Source: Austwickia chelonae | GTDB lineage: Bacteria > Actinomycetota > Actinomycetes > Actinomycetales > Dermatophilaceae | DNA length: 64,000 nt | Direction: 5' to 3' | Assembly (NCBI RefSeq): GCF_003391095.1 | Contig: NZ_CP031447.1 | Span: forward strand, 1,674,001-1,738,000 | In this document: positions 36,338 through 45,490 of the stretch, one piece after another | How the letters are laid out: the number at the start of each line of letters is the position of its first letter | How positions within the stretch are numbered: the stretch's first letter is position 1 | Notes under the pieces: generated by a model | Told to the model about the DNA's origin: nothing | The model's database searches: none | The model's input: only the letters and a program-made list of their open reading frames with translations | Made by a program: the position numbers and the translations under genes

Positions 36338-36371
36338 AAGGCCGGGTTCTCCGTACGGAGAACCCGGCCTT
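36338..36371 (-). terminator. Perfect 34-bp palindrome, terminator of aceE
   Basis: Two 17-base arms, aaggccgggttctccgt and acggagaacccggcctt, abut without spacer, about 40 bases after the aceE stop and 25 bases upstream of the fasR -10 box. Confidence 0.85.
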
Positions 36372-36410
36372 GGTTCGTGCTGTCACTTCAGCTCAGCGTC
36401 ATAGCTGAAC

Positions 36411-39179
36411 TCAAGCGTCGCCGCCTGCGTTACCGGAAGTGCCTGCGGTGACATCGAGCAGACGGTACTTCTCGGCTGCGGCCTGAGGCAGCTGCGGGTC
36501 GACCTTGCCCTGCTCGGCGAGGAGCTGGAGCGCGCGCACTGCCATCGACGGACCGTCGATGTGGAAGTAGCGGCGAGCAGCCGGTCGGGTGTCGGAGAAA
36601 CCGAAACCGTCAGCACCGAGAGCAGCGAAGTCACCGGGAACCCATGGTGCGATCTGGTCCTGGACCTGAGTCATGTAGTCGCTGGTGGCGACCACCGGAC
36701 CGGACCGGTCGGCCAGACACTGGGTCACGTAGGGAACCTGCGGGGAATCCGACGGCGTGAGGAAGTTGACCTCGTCGCAGGCCAAGGCTTCGCGACGCAA
36801 CTCGTTCCAGCTGGTCACCGACCAGACATCGGCTGCTACTCCCCAGTCGCTGCGCAGCAGATCCTGTGCTTCCAGCGCCCACGGCACACCGATACCTGAG
36901 GCGAGCAGCTGTGCCCGGGGGGTCTGCGACTCGTCTGCGCCATCGGGGACCTGGCCCTCCTTCAGGAGGTACATGCCCTTGAGGATGCCGTCGACATCGA
37001 CGTTCTCCGGCTCGGCCGGCTGGACGATCGGCTCGTTGTAGACCGTCAGGTAGTAGATGACGTCCTCGGCGTTCTCGCCGTACATGCGACGCAGGCCGTC
37101 CTGAACGATGTGGGCGATCTCGTAGCCGTAGGCCGGGTCGTAGTGGACGATGGCCGGGTTGGTCCCTGCCAGGACGGGGGAGTGCCCGTCCATGTGCTGC
37201 AATCCCTCACCGGCCAGCGTCGTACGACCAGCCGTGGCACCGATCAGGAAGCCGCGGCTCATCTGGTCGGCAGCGGCCCAGATCGCGTCGGCCGTGCGCT
37301 GGAAACCGAACATCGAGTAGAAGACGTACACCGGGAGCATGGGCTCCCCGTGCGTCGCGTACGAGGAACCGACTGCGGTGAACGCGGCCACCGATCCGGC
37401 CTCGTTGATGCCCAGGTGCAGCATCTGGCCCTGGGGCGATTCCTTGTAGGCCAGCATCAGCTCGGCGTCGACCGAGGTGTAGTTCTGCCCGTGCGGGTTG
37501 TAGATCTTGCTGGTCGGGAAGAAGGAGTCCATCCCGAAGGTCCGCGCTTCGTCCGGGATGATCGGGACGACTCGCTTGCCGAACTCCTTGTCCCGCATGA
37601 GCTCCTTGAGGAGGCGGACGAAGGCCATCGTGGTGGCGACCTGCTGCTTGCCGGAACCCTTCTTCACCGCAGCGTAGGCGGAGGCGTCGGGCAGATGGAT
37701 GGTCTCCTTCTTGACCCGGCGCTCCGGCACGGAACCGCCGAGCTTCTGCCGCAGCTCCATCATGTAGTCGATGCGCTCGTCGTCCATCCCGGGGTGGTAG
37801 AACGGCGGGCGGTACGGGTCTGCTTCGAGCTGTTCGTCGCTGATCGGGATGTGGAGAGTGTCGCGCAGGTCCTTGAGGTCCTGGATGGCGAGCTTCTTCA
37901 TCTGGTGGGTGGCATTACGCCCGGCAAAGTGCTCGCCGAGGGTGTACCCCTTGATGGTCTTGGCCAGGATGACCGTCGGCTGCCCGGTGTGCCGGACGGC
38001 GCGGTCGTAGGCAGCGTAAACCTTGCGGTAGTCGTGTCCACCGCGCTTGAGCTTCCACCAGATGTCCTCGTCGGACCATTTGTCGACCATTTTGAGGGTG
38101 CGACGGTCGCGTCCGAAGAAGTTGTCCCGGACGAACTTACCGTTGTTGGCGCGGAAGGTCTGGTAATCCCCGTCAGGGGTGTTGTTCATGAGGTGCACCA
38201 ATGCGCCCTGCACATCGGCGGCGAGCAGTTCGTCCCAGCCCCGGCCCCAGACGCACTTGATGACATTCCATCCGGCGCCGCGGAAGTAGGCCTCGAGCTC
38301 CTGGATGATCTTGCCATTGCCTCGGACCGGTCCGTCGAGACGCTGCAGGTTGCAGTTGACGACGAAGGTCAGGTTGTCGAGCTCCTCGTTGGCGGCCCAC
38401 TGCAGGGCGCCGCGGCTCTCGACCTCGTCCATCTCGCCGTCACCGAGGAAGGCCCACACACGCTGTTCGCTGGTGTCCTTGATCCCGCGGTTGTGCAGGT
38501 ACTTGTTGAACTGCGCCTGGTAGATCGCATTGATCGGGCCCAAGCCCATCGAAACCGTCGGGAACTGCCAGAACTCCGGCATCAAGCGGGGGTGCGGGTA
38601 GCTCGGTACCGCCTGGACCTTGCCGTCGACGACGTGGCTGTGTTCCTGGCGGAAGCCGTCGAGCTGGGCTTCGCTCAGCCGTCCTTCCAGGAAGGCGCGC
38701 GCATACATTCCAGGCGAGGCGTGCCCTTGGAAGAAGACCTGATCGCCGCCGCCGGGGTGGTCCTGCCCGCGGAAGAAGTGGTTCAAGCCCACTTCGTACA
38801 GGGTCGCAGCAGAGGCATAGGTCGAGATGTGTCCGCCGACGCCGACGCCGGGTCGCTGCGCGCGGTGCACGAGGACCGCGGCATTCCAGCGGATGAGACG
38901 ACGGAAAGCACGTTCTTGGTCTTCGTCGCCGGGGAACCAGGGCTCGGCTTCGACGGGAATCGTGTTCACGTAGTCGGTCGTGGTCAAGGAGGGCACGCCG
39001 ACATGCTGCTCACGCGAATGCTGCAGCAGACTGAGCATGATGTATCGGGCTCGCTGCTCACCCTTTTCCTTGATGAGCAGGTCGAGTGCCTCAAGCCATT
39101 CCTGCGTTTCCTCGGGGTCGATGTCCGGGAAACGACTGGGCAGGCCGTTGATAATAGGGCCGGCGTCCTCGATCGGCAC
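36411..39179 (-). CDS. aceE: Pyruvate dehydrogenase E1 component (homodimeric)
   Basis: Decarboxylates pyruvate with thiamine diphosphate and passes the acetyl group to the E2 lipoyl domain. About 922 residues. Recognisable parts are [20 protein letters not shown], the thiamine motif [38 protein letters not shown] and [21 protein letters not shown] 39179 is chosen because GGAGGAAGG lies at ideal spacing; longer in-frame starts upstream are unlikely. The gene is divergent from DUF3052 and ahpE, a conserved actinobacterial neighbourhood. Confidence 0.97.
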   Translation of the reverse strand: MPIEDAGPIINGLPSRFPDIDPEETQEWLEALDLLIKEKGEQRARYIMLSLLQHSREQHVGVPSLTTTDYVNTIPVEAEPWFPGDEDQERAFRRLIRWNAAVLVHRAQRPGVGVGGHISTYASAATLYEVGLNHFFRGQDHPGGGDQVFFQGHASPGMYARAFLEGRLSEAQLDGFRQEHSHVVDGKVQAVPSYPHPRLMPEFWQFPTVSMGLGPINAIYQAQFNKYLHNRGIKDTSEQRVWAFLGDGEMDEVESRGALQWAANEELDNLTFVVNCNLQRLDGPVRGNGKIIQELEAYFRGAGWNVIKCVWGRGWDELLAADVQGALVHLMNNTPDGDYQTFRANNGKFVRDNFFGRDRRTLKMVDKWSDEDIWWKLKRGGHDYRKVYAAYDRAVRHTGQPTVILAKTIKGYTLGEHFAGRNATHQMKKLAIQDLKDLRDTLHIPISDEQLEADPYRPPFYHPGMDDERIDYMMELRQKLGGSVPERRVKKETIHLPDASAYAAVKKGSGKQQVATTMAFVRLLKELMRDKEFGKRVVPIIPDEARTFGMDSFFPTSKIYNPHGQNYTSVDAELMLAYKESPQGQMLHLGINEAGSVAAFTAVGSSYATHGEPMLPVYVFYSMFGFQRTADAIWAAADQMSRGFLIGATAGRTTLAGEGLQHMDGHSPVLAGTNPAIVHYDPAYGYEIAHIVQDGLRRMYGENAEDVIYYLTVYNEPIVQPAEPENVDVDGILKGMYLLKEGQVPDGADESQTPRAQLLASGIGVPWALEAQDLLRSDWGVAADVWSVTSWNELRREALACDEVNFLTPSDSPQVPYVTQCLADRSGPVVATSDYMTQVQDQIAPWVPGDFAALGADGFGFSDTRPAARRYFHIDGPSMAVRALQLLAEQGKVDPQLPQAAAEKYRLLDVTAGTSGNAGGDA

Positions 39180-39404
39180 GTGGGGTCCTTCCTCCAGCAA
39201 GATTGGCGTCAACCCATCCTCGCACCTATTGAGGACAAAGGTCACATGCGGGTTGGGCGACGGACGTGCTTGAAGTCGTCCGATGAGGGCACGACGCGCC
39301 ACTATGAACCTAGTGGTGCTTGCAGAATTGGCTGTGAACAGATGAACTTAACGTCACGACAGAGACCGGCATCGACAGATGCCGCAGGTGAGGGAGGTGT
39401 CCGC

Positions 39405-39824
39405 GTGGGCCAGACCGCGGCCAATGCCAGTGCGGTGGCCAAGCTCGGCTTTGCGCCGAAGCAGGTGGTGCTGGAGTTGGGTTACGACGACGACGTTGAC
39501 GACGAGCTGAGAGATCAGATCGAAGACGTTCTCGGAGTGCCCTTGGAGGACGAGGACTACGGTGACGTGGTGGACGCCGTCCTCTTGTGGTGGAGGGATG
39601 ACGACGGCGATCTGACGGATGCGCTGGTCGATGCCCTCACGACGTTGGAGGACGAAGGTTTCATCACATTGCTCACCCCGAAAGTGGGTTTGCCCGGGGA
39701 GGTCGATGCGAGCGATGTCGCAGAAGCGGCCTCGACCGCAGGCCTACAGGCAGCTGCCAGCCTGAACCTCACTCAGCATTGGTCGGCAACACGACTGGTG
39801 ACCCCCAAATCCGGGCGGCGCTGA
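39405..39824 (+). CDS. DUF3052 family protein
   Basis: A 139-residue acidic actinobacterial protein of the DUF3052 family, function unassigned. Diagnostic stretches are VAKLGFAPKQVVLELGYDDD, DAVLLWWRDDDGDLTDALVD and FITLLTPKVGLPGEVDAS. GTG 39405 has GAGGGAGGT at good spacing, so it is preferred to ATG 39342. It is divergent from aceE and followed by ahpE 79 bases later. Confidence 0.88.
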   Translation: MGQTAANASAVAKLGFAPKQVVLELGYDDDVDDELRDQIEDVLGVPLEDEDYGDVVDAVLLWWRDDDGDLTDALVDALTTLEDEGFITLLTPKVGLPGEVDASDVAEAASTAGLQAAASLNLTQHWSATRLVTPKSGRR

Positions 39825-39891
39825 CTACGTTCCCCCTGATGAGGCCGGGTGACTCCTTGACGGTGTCCCCTGTCTCGTCCGGGGTTTCTGG

Positions 39892-39897
39892 CACAGT
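39892..39897 (+). promoter_or_regulatory. Putative leaderless -10 box of ahpE
   Basis: CACAGT, six bases before ATG 39904. Confidence 0.45.
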
Positions 39898-39903
39898 GGA
39901 CTT

Positions 39904-40383
39904 ATGACCGTGGTGCCTTTCCGGGCTGGTGCGCATGCACCGGATTTCGTGCTCCCTGATCAGTTCGGGCGCCCGACGAGTTTGTCGCGTCTGGTATCTG
40001 ATCGAGCGGTGCTCCTGGTCTTCTTCCCTTTCGCTTTCTCCGGGATATGTACTGGTGAACTTCGCGAATTACGGGACGAACGTGATCGATTTGACAACGA
40101 TCTGGTTCACCCTGTGGGTCTTTCCTGCGACCCTGTGCATGCTTTACGTGCCTGGGACGACGCAGAGGCCTTCTTCTTCCCGCTGTTGAGCGATTTCTGG
40201 CCGCATGGGGCGGTTGCTGATGCCTATCAGGTGTTCGACGCACTCTCCGGATCCCCCTGCCGGGGTACTTTCCTGATCGATCAGGATCTGCGGATCCGGT
40301 GGTCCAGCATCCAGGAGATCGCTTCCCGCCGGGATTTCTCCATGGTCGATGTCGCCGTGGAGCAGCTCGTCCACGAGCGTTGA
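39904..40383 (+). CDS. ahpE: AhpE-like peroxiredoxin
   Basis: A 159-residue thiol peroxidase. The peroxidatic Cys (about residue 49) is in FFPFAFSGICTGELRE, the usual AhpE form of the TxxC motif with Thr replaced by Ser. A second Cys lies in GSPCRGTFLIDQDL. AhpE reduces peroxides and peroxynitrite and is recycled by mycothiol or mycoredoxin in actinobacteria. ATG 39904 has CACAGT six bases upstream and no ribosome site. Confidence 0.93.
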   Translation: MTVVPFRAGAHAPDFVLPDQFGRPTSLSRLVSDRAVLLVFFPFAFSGICTGELRELRDERDRFDNDLVHPVGLSCDPVHALRAWDDAEAFFFPLLSDFWPHGAVADAYQVFDALSGSPCRGTFLIDQDLRIRWSSIQEIASRRDFSMVDVAVEQLVHER

Positions 40384-40432
40384 CCGGTCCGACCCCACCG
40401 GTCTGATAGTGACTGGGATCACTTCTACCCGA

Positions 40433-40438
40433 GTATTA
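40433..40438 (+). promoter_or_regulatory. Possible -10 box of the alcohol dehydrogenase gene
   Basis: TATTAT about 43 bases before the start. A small inverted repeat agtga-N6-tcact (about 40409-40424) lies just upstream. Confidence 0.35.
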
Positions 40439-40480
40439 TTCGTTCTGGACGACTGTTGCAGTCCACGCCAGGATGGGGCA

Positions 40481-41524
40481 ATGGTCGATTCGATGTTGGC
40501 AGCGCGTTTCCATGCGGCGGAGAAGGTCACCCGGCTCGAGGAGGTACCTATCCCCAGGCCTGGTCCCGGGGAAGTTCTCATCGAGGTCGCCTACTGCGGC
40601 ATCTGCCATTCGGATATTTCTCTGATCGATGGTCATTTCCCGGCGTTGCTGCCAGTGGTGACGCAGGGGCATGAGGCGTCCGGGACGATCGTCGAGGTCG
40701 GCACCCAGGTCTTCGGGTGGTCGGTGGGGGATAAGGTCATCCCGGCCGCAGGCCAGGCCTGTCTGCGCTGTCGCGCTTGTCTGCGTGGGGCGTTGGCGAG
40801 CTGTTTGGACAAACGGCTGATGGCCTTTGCCTACGACGGTGCCTGGGCCAAATATCACGTCGCCAAGGCGCCTGGTCTGACCCGAATCCCGGAGGGCGTG
40901 CCCATGGAGCACGCGGCGCTTCTCGCGGATGCTGTGTCGACTCCGTATGCGGCGGTGGTCCGCACCGCCCAGGTCAGCCTGGGCGAGTCGGTGGGGATCT
41001 GGGGGCTGGGTGGAGTGGGCAGCCATCTGGTGCAGCTGGCCAAGCTTGCTGGAGCCATGCCGATCATCGCGGTCGATATCGACGACCATGCGCTGGAGCG
41101 GGCTCTGCGGCTCGGCGCAGATGCGGCACTGCGTAGTGACGACCCCCAGCTGGGCAGCCAGATCGCCGAGCTGACCGGCGGGCGGATGCTGGATGTCGCT
41201 TTCGATGCTGTCGGGATTCCGGCGACCTTGCGGCAAAGTGTGGCCTGGCTGGACACAGAGGGACGCGCGGTCAGCGTGGGGATGAGCGACGCGGAGATCG
41301 AGATCGGTCCGATCCTGGACTTCAACCTTCGGCGTAAGCGGCTTCTGGGGCACCTGGGATATCAGACCCAGGATGTCGCGGTGCTGGCTGAGATGGTGCG
41401 CCGTGGACGCCTCGACCTCAGCGAGTCGGTCAGCTCGATCATTGCCCTGTCTGACATCCAGGACGGGATCACCGCTTTGCGGGAGAGGAAGGGAAACCCC
41501 ATCCGGATACTCGTCCAGCCATGA
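40481..41524 (+). CDS. Zinc-dependent alcohol dehydrogenase
   Basis: A 347-residue medium-chain dehydrogenase. Catalytic zinc ligands are in CGICHSD and GHEASG; the structural zinc site is the canonical C-x2-C-x2-C-x7-C in CLRCRACLRGALASC. The cofactor motif GIWGLGGVGSHLVQLAKLAG ends with VDIDD, whose acidic residue indicates NAD(H). It oxidises an alcohol or reduces an aldehyde; substrate is unknown. ATG 40481 follows GGATGGGG; the longer upstream frame is not needed. Confidence 0.93.
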   Translation: MVDSMLAARFHAAEKVTRLEEVPIPRPGPGEVLIEVAYCGICHSDISLIDGHFPALLPVVTQGHEASGTIVEVGTQVFGWSVGDKVIPAAGQACLRCRACLRGALASCLDKRLMAFAYDGAWAKYHVAKAPGLTRIPEGVPMEHAALLADAVSTPYAAVVRTAQVSLGESVGIWGLGGVGSHLVQLAKLAGAMPIIAVDIDDHALERALRLGADAALRSDDPQLGSQIAELTGGRMLDVAFDAVGIPATLRQSVAWLDTEGRAVSVGMSDAEIEIGPILDFNLRRKRLLGHLGYQTQDVAVLAEMVRRGRLDLSESVSSIIALSDIQDGITALRERKGNPIRILVQP

Positions 41525-41662
41525 CCAGTGCTTCCTGAAAAGTCTTCTCGAAGTAACTTATTGGAGTTACGAACTCGGGCTTTTGCGGCGTCGCGGCAGA
41601 CACGGAACCTGGACTGAGACACCCGCGCGAGGTGGGCGACTTCGCAGTGGAGGCCGATGGCT

Positions 41663-41668
41663 GGCACA
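41663..41668 (+). promoter_or_regulatory. Putative -10 box of tRNA-Val(TAC)
   Basis: CACAAT about 34 bases before the tRNA; no convincing -35 box. Confidence 0.35.
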
Positions 41669-41701
41669 ATGGGCCCACCCGCCGGAGCAGTTCGCCGGCA
41701 A

Positions 41702-41774
41702 GGGCCTGTAGCTCAGTTGGTAGAGCACCGCGTTTACACCGCGGGTGTCGTCGGTTCGAACCCGGCCGGGCCCA
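41702..41774 (+). tRNA. tRNA-Val(TAC)
   Basis: A 73-base cloverleaf with acceptor gggcctg/cgggccc (one T-G pair), anticodon TAC in cgttTACaccg and T-loop ggttcgaaccc. CCA is not encoded. The next gene's start codon begins two bases after the discriminator base. Confidence 0.96.
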
Positions 41775-41775
41775 C

Positions 41776-42684
41776 ATGAACGACACACCGGGTTTTTCCC
41801 TAGGAGTGCCGGATGATGAAGCGGATGTTCTGCTGTGTGACGTTCTGAAAGTTCTGGAACGTCTCTACCCGGCGGAGACCGCTCAGTCCTGGGACCATGT
41901 CGGTCTCGTTACCGGGGACCTTCAGCAGCCGATCCGTTGTATCCATTTCGCGGTCGACCCGACGACGGCGGTGATCCAAGAGGCGCAGGAAGCGGGTGCC
42001 GATCTGATCGTCACCCACCACCCCCTGCTGATGCGAGGAATCCACGGCGTAGGGACGAATACGGCCAAGGGGGCTGCGATCACCTCGCTGATCGTCTCGG
42101 ACATCGCTCTCTTCGCCGCGCACACCAATGCCGATGTCGCCGAGCCTGGTGTGTGCACCGCACTGGCCCAAGCCTGCGGCCTGCTCGAGAGCGAGCCGTT
42201 GACCTTCGAGGAAGGTCGCGCGATGGGACGTTTCGGGCGTCTCAACGAATCGGTCTCATTGCGTGACTTCGCAGCGAGACTGTCCTCGGCGTTGCCCAGC
42301 ACACCTGTCGGAATCCGTGTGGCCGGCCGACCAGAGGCACCGGTGACCTCGGTGGCAGTACTGGGCGGCGCAGGAGATTCCTTGATCGAGGCGGCACGGC
42401 GGCGAGGAGCTGACGTCTACGTCACGGCTGACCTGCGTCACCATCCCGTCTTGGAAAGTCGTGAAGAATCACGTGGGGGTACGCCCTATCTCATCGACGC
42501 AGGCCATTTCGCCACGGAATGGCTGTGGCTCGAAGAAGCAGCCCGTCGTGTCACTGCCGGGTTGGGAGACCGTGGCAGGAACGTCGAGACCTATGTCAGC
42601 AGGATCGTGACGGACCCATGGACCTTCGTGATCGGAAGCAGCGAGCCCGAGGCCGTCCCGGGCCAGGAGGGAATGAGCGAGTGA
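41776..42684 (+). CDS. Nif3-like dinuclear metal center protein (YqfO/YbgI family)
   Basis: A 302-residue Nif3-family protein, a toroidal metal-binding fold often annotated as GTP cyclohydrolase 1 type 2, whose true role is unsettled. Metal ligands appear in DLIVTHHPLLMRG, FAAHTNADVAEPG and the C-terminal DAGHFATEWLWLEE. ATG 41776 lies immediately after tRNA-Val(TAC); GTG 41806 after CTAGGA is an alternative start. It begins a three-gene operon (Nif3, zinc-ribbon protein, RNase H/phosphatase), the same order as mycobacterial Rv2230c-Rv2228c. Confidence 0.93.
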   Translation: MNDTPGFSLGVPDDEADVLLCDVLKVLERLYPAETAQSWDHVGLVTGDLQQPIRCIHFAVDPTTAVIQEAQEAGADLIVTHHPLLMRGIHGVGTNTAKGAAITSLIVSDIALFAAHTNADVAEPGVCTALAQACGLLESEPLTFEEGRAMGRFGRLNESVSLRDFAARLSSALPSTPVGIRVAGRPEAPVTSVAVLGGAGDSLIEAARRRGADVYVTADLRHHPVLESREESRGGTPYLIDAGHFATEWLWLEEAARRVTAGLGDRGRNVETYVSRIVTDPWTFVIGSSEPEAVPGQEGMSE

Positions 42685-43418
42685 AAGCCGACCATACACA
42701 CCAGATGCGTCTGTTGGATCTGCAGGCACTGGACACACGGTTGGCTCAGATAGCGCATCGCCGTGCGCGGCTGCCCGAGCAGCAGGTGCTCGCTGCCGCA
42801 TCGGCCGAGAAAGCCTCCGCAGATTCCGATCTGGTGCGCGCTCGCATGCAGCAGTCAGACGTTCGGCGCGATGTTACGAAGGCTGAGGAAGACGTACAGC
42901 TCGTTCGGGACAGGGCTGCTCGCAACCAGGCTCGCCTGGACAGCGGCAATGGTTCACCCAAAGAGCTGCAATCACTTCAGCATGAGCTCGACTCCCTGAG
43001 TCGGCGTCAGAACGTCCTCGAGGAGGAACAGCTCGAAATCATGGAGCGGGCTGAAGCCGTCGATCTCATGGTGGCTTCCCTCGAAGCTGAATCCGCTCGT
43101 TTCGAGCATTCTGTTCGCGAAGCCACTCGGGTGCGGGACGCTGCCTTGTCGGTCCTGTCCGTCGAGGCGGACGAGCTGGAACAGAAACGGTCCGCGATCG
43201 TACCGACCGTCGATCCGGCCCTGATCAAGCTCTACGAGAAAGTTCGGGCACAGACCGGAATGGGGGCCGCAGCTGTGGTCCATCGTCGTTGCGAAGGATG
43301 CCGGTTGGAGCTTCTCGGAGCGGACATCGAGAGGGTTGCCTCTGCTGCGGCAGATGATGTGATCCGATGCGAAGAGTGCGGGCGCATCATGGTGCGTACA
43401 GCTGATTCTGGTCTGTGA
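42681..43418 (+). CDS. C4-type zinc-ribbon coiled-coil protein
   Basis: A 245-residue protein with a long antiparallel coiled coil (about residues 8-170, heptad-rich, e.g. ELQSLQHELDSLSRRQNVLE) and a C-terminal zinc ribbon formed by RRCEGCRLEL and IRCEECGRIM. Family members (CT398/HP0958-like) are thought to bind nucleic acid or chaperone partners, but the actinobacterial form is uncharacterised. GTG 42681 overlaps the upstream stop by four bases, and its own stop overlaps the next gene the same way. Confidence 0.92.
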   Translation: MKADHTHQMRLLDLQALDTRLAQIAHRRARLPEQQVLAAASAEKASADSDLVRARMQQSDVRRDVTKAEEDVQLVRDRAARNQARLDSGNGSPKELQSLQHELDSLSRRQNVLEEEQLEIMERAEAVDLMVASLEAESARFEHSVREATRVRDAALSVLSVEADELEQKRSAIVPTVDPALIKLYEKVRAQTGMGAAAVVHRRCEGCRLELLGADIERVASAAADDVIRCEECGRIMVRTADSGL

Positions 43419-44638
43419 CACGCTGCATGCTCATCGTCGAAGCGGACGGAGGGTCCCGCGGTAACCCTGGAACTGCGGGCTATGGGGCCTTGGTTCGAGA
43501 GGCGGAAACCGGGCGCCTTCTTCGGGAACGTGCAGAACCACTGGGTAGAGCCAGTAACAATGTTGCTGAGTACTCTGGTCTCATCGCTGGCCTGCAGGCT
43601 GCCGAGGACGTGGACCCATCTGCTGACGTCGATGTCAGGATGGATTCCAAGCTGGTCGTAGAGCAGATGTCCGGCCGGTGGAAGATCAAACACGAGGACA
43701 TGCGTCGACTCGCCGATGAAGCGCGCAAGCTGGTTAGCGCACGAAAATCTGCGGGAGGGACAGTCCGGTTTATCTGGATCCCTCGGGAGAAGAACAAAGC
43801 TGCAGACGCCTTGTCGAATGTGGCCATGGACGGGAAGAGCGTCGACCGCTCCTACTCCTCCCACGAGCAGCTCGAGGAGGACCTTCTGCTCGAAGGCTCT
43901 CCAGCTATCGAAGATGTTGCTGTGCCACAGGCTGAAGGTCGGAGCTCTGCGGCTCAGTCGGCCCGGGACGCCGTTCGCGCACGCAGGTTCGCTGAACCCG
44001 ATCTGGCTTCTCCAACTCGCGTTCTTCTGGTGCGGCACGGAGTCACAGAATCGACCCGTCAAGGGCTCCTTGACGGTCGGGGCGGTAGCGATACTCCGCT
44101 GACCGCTGAAGGCAGACAGCAAGCTGCGCTCCTTGCCAAGACCTTGCACAATCTGTTTTCCGGCGAGCCTGTGCAGGTCGTATCGTCCTCGTTGGCTCGT
44201 GCTCAGCAGACCGGAGCTGTGATCGCTGCGGAGCTCGGTGCATCTCTGAACGTCGATAACCGCTGGGACGAACAGCACTTCGGCGACTGGGAAGGATATA
44301 GCGTCGCGAAGGCTTGCGGTGAGGACGGTGCAGCCTACGAAGCTCTACGCTGCGATCCCGGCTATGCACGTCCTGGTGGAGAATCCCGATCCCAGCTGTC
44401 GGCTCGAGTCGTCGAGTCCTTCGAGGAACTTGTGTCTGACGAAGGTGCGCAGGGCCAAATCCTGATCGTGGTCAGTCACCGTGCAGCCATCCTGACCATG
44501 CTCGACCACATCCTGGGTCTGAGCTCACCTTGGTCGTTGACCTTGGCCCCGGCCTCGCTGACGAGTCTGCGTCATTGGCAGGACGGCGGGTGCGCCGTCG
44601 ACATCGTCAACGACACCCACCATCTGCATCTTCCTTGA
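43415..44638 (+). CDS. Bifunctional RNase H / acid phosphatase (CobC-like)
   Basis: A 407-residue fusion. Residues 1-135 are RNase HI: the metal-binding acids are in IVEADGGSRGNPGTAGYG, NNVAEYSGLIAGLQA and VRMDSKLVVEQM, with ADALSN closing the site. Residues about 200-407 are a histidine phosphatase: LLVRHGVTESTRQG, HFGDWEG and VVSHRAAIL. The mycobacterial counterpart Rv2228c has RNase H and alpha-ribazole phosphatase-like activity, linking it to RNA-DNA hybrid removal and possibly cobamide synthesis. GTG 43415 overlaps the upstream stop. Confidence 0.95.
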   Translation: MTRCMLIVEADGGSRGNPGTAGYGALVREAETGRLLRERAEPLGRASNNVAEYSGLIAGLQAAEDVDPSADVDVRMDSKLVVEQMSGRWKIKHEDMRRLADEARKLVSARKSAGGTVRFIWIPREKNKAADALSNVAMDGKSVDRSYSSHEQLEEDLLLEGSPAIEDVAVPQAEGRSSAAQSARDAVRARRFAEPDLASPTRVLLVRHGVTESTRQGLLDGRGGSDTPLTAEGRQQAALLAKTLHNLFSGEPVQVVSSSLARAQQTGAVIAAELGASLNVDNRWDEQHFGDWEGYSVAKACGEDGAAYEALRCDPGYARPGGESRSQLSARVVESFEELVSDEGAQGQILIVVSHRAAILTMLDHILGLSSPWSLTLAPASLTSLRHWQDGGCAVDIVNDTHHLHLP

Positions 44639-44682
44639 TCGAGGAAACGACGTCGACCGCTCTGCGTTCTTCCTGAAAGATT

Positions 44683-45441
44683 TCAGACTGGTCGGTGTAC
44701 GTCCAAGGTCCAGGACTGTCGAGGCCGCGCCTGCGAGATCAGCTCTACGTCGAAATCGCCCGCCAGCTGGGCTGCCAGATCGATCGGCGTCTTAGCATCG
44801 ATCCCGGATGCACAGATCGTTCGGGCTACGAGGCCACGGGTGTGTTTGGCTTGGTGGGAAGCTCCTGGCACGCGAACATGAACCCACCTTTCTGCGAGTT
44901 CTGCGGTGACCGGCCACGCGGTCTGGTAGATCGCTGATCTGCAGTCCACGATGACACCTCGAGCAGCGACAGGCGTCAGGGCTTCTTGCAACGGGGTCCG
45001 CCACAGCTTGGCGAGTTTTGGCATCCCTGGCAGCGCGACTCCCATAGACAAGCGATACGGAGCAACCTTGTCGGTCAGCCGCAGAGCCCCGTAAAGAGCT
45101 GAGGCGATGACAATCCATCGTGTTGCACGGTTTCGACCCGCCGTGTCGAGAGATTTCAGGTCCAACGCGTCGTACAGCACCCCGGAATACAACTCCGAGA
45201 CCAGCGAGGCAGGGGCTTCTCCGAGCCGAAGGTTACGTGTCAATTCGTCCTTGAGCGATATTCCTAGCTTCAACAAGGACAAGGCATCAGGTCGTGCACT
45301 GGCTTCAGCCAGTGTGGCAAGGACGTTCTCTCGGGTATGCGTGAGTGAGGGAAAGGACAGCTTGGCGAGGTCCATGGGTTCTCCTCGCAGTCTCTCGGTC
45401 TTCCCTTCCGAAGGCGGTAGCAGGATGAGCACGTCGGACAT
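44683..45441 (-). CDS. yaaA: Peroxide stress protein YaaA family
   Basis: A 252-residue member of the YaaA/UPF0246 family, which in E. coli lowers free iron and protects DNA during peroxide stress. Signature parts are VLILLPPSEGKTERLRG at the N-terminus, ASALYGALRLTDKVAPYRL and VIVDCRSAIYQTAWP. ATG 45441 (MSDVLILLPPSEGK) is the natural start; an in-frame extension upstream lacks support. It converges on the RNase H operon and is divergent from the HAD hydrolase gene. Confidence 0.92.
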   Translation of the reverse strand: MSDVLILLPPSEGKTERLRGEPMDLAKLSFPSLTHTRENVLATLAEASARPDALSLLKLGISLKDELTRNLRLGEAPASLVSELYSGVLYDALDLKSLDTAGRNRATRWIVIASALYGALRLTDKVAPYRLSMGVALPGMPKLAKLWRTPLQEALTPVAARGVIVDCRSAIYQTAWPVTAELAERWVHVRVPGASHQAKHTRGLVARTICASGIDAKTPIDLAAQLAGDFDVELISQARPRQSWTLDVHRPV

Positions 45442-45490
45442 GCTACGTCGTGGTACGGGGGTGTTTTTCCGGGCTGCAAGGATGGGCCTT

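Noticed and set aside
37110-39404. A very long plus-strand open frame opposite aceE, running into the DUF3052 gene
   Set aside because: It is the complement of aceE; codon bias of a high-GC gene keeps the opposite strand open. Its translation resembles no family until the DUF3052 part, which has its own ribosome site at 39405.
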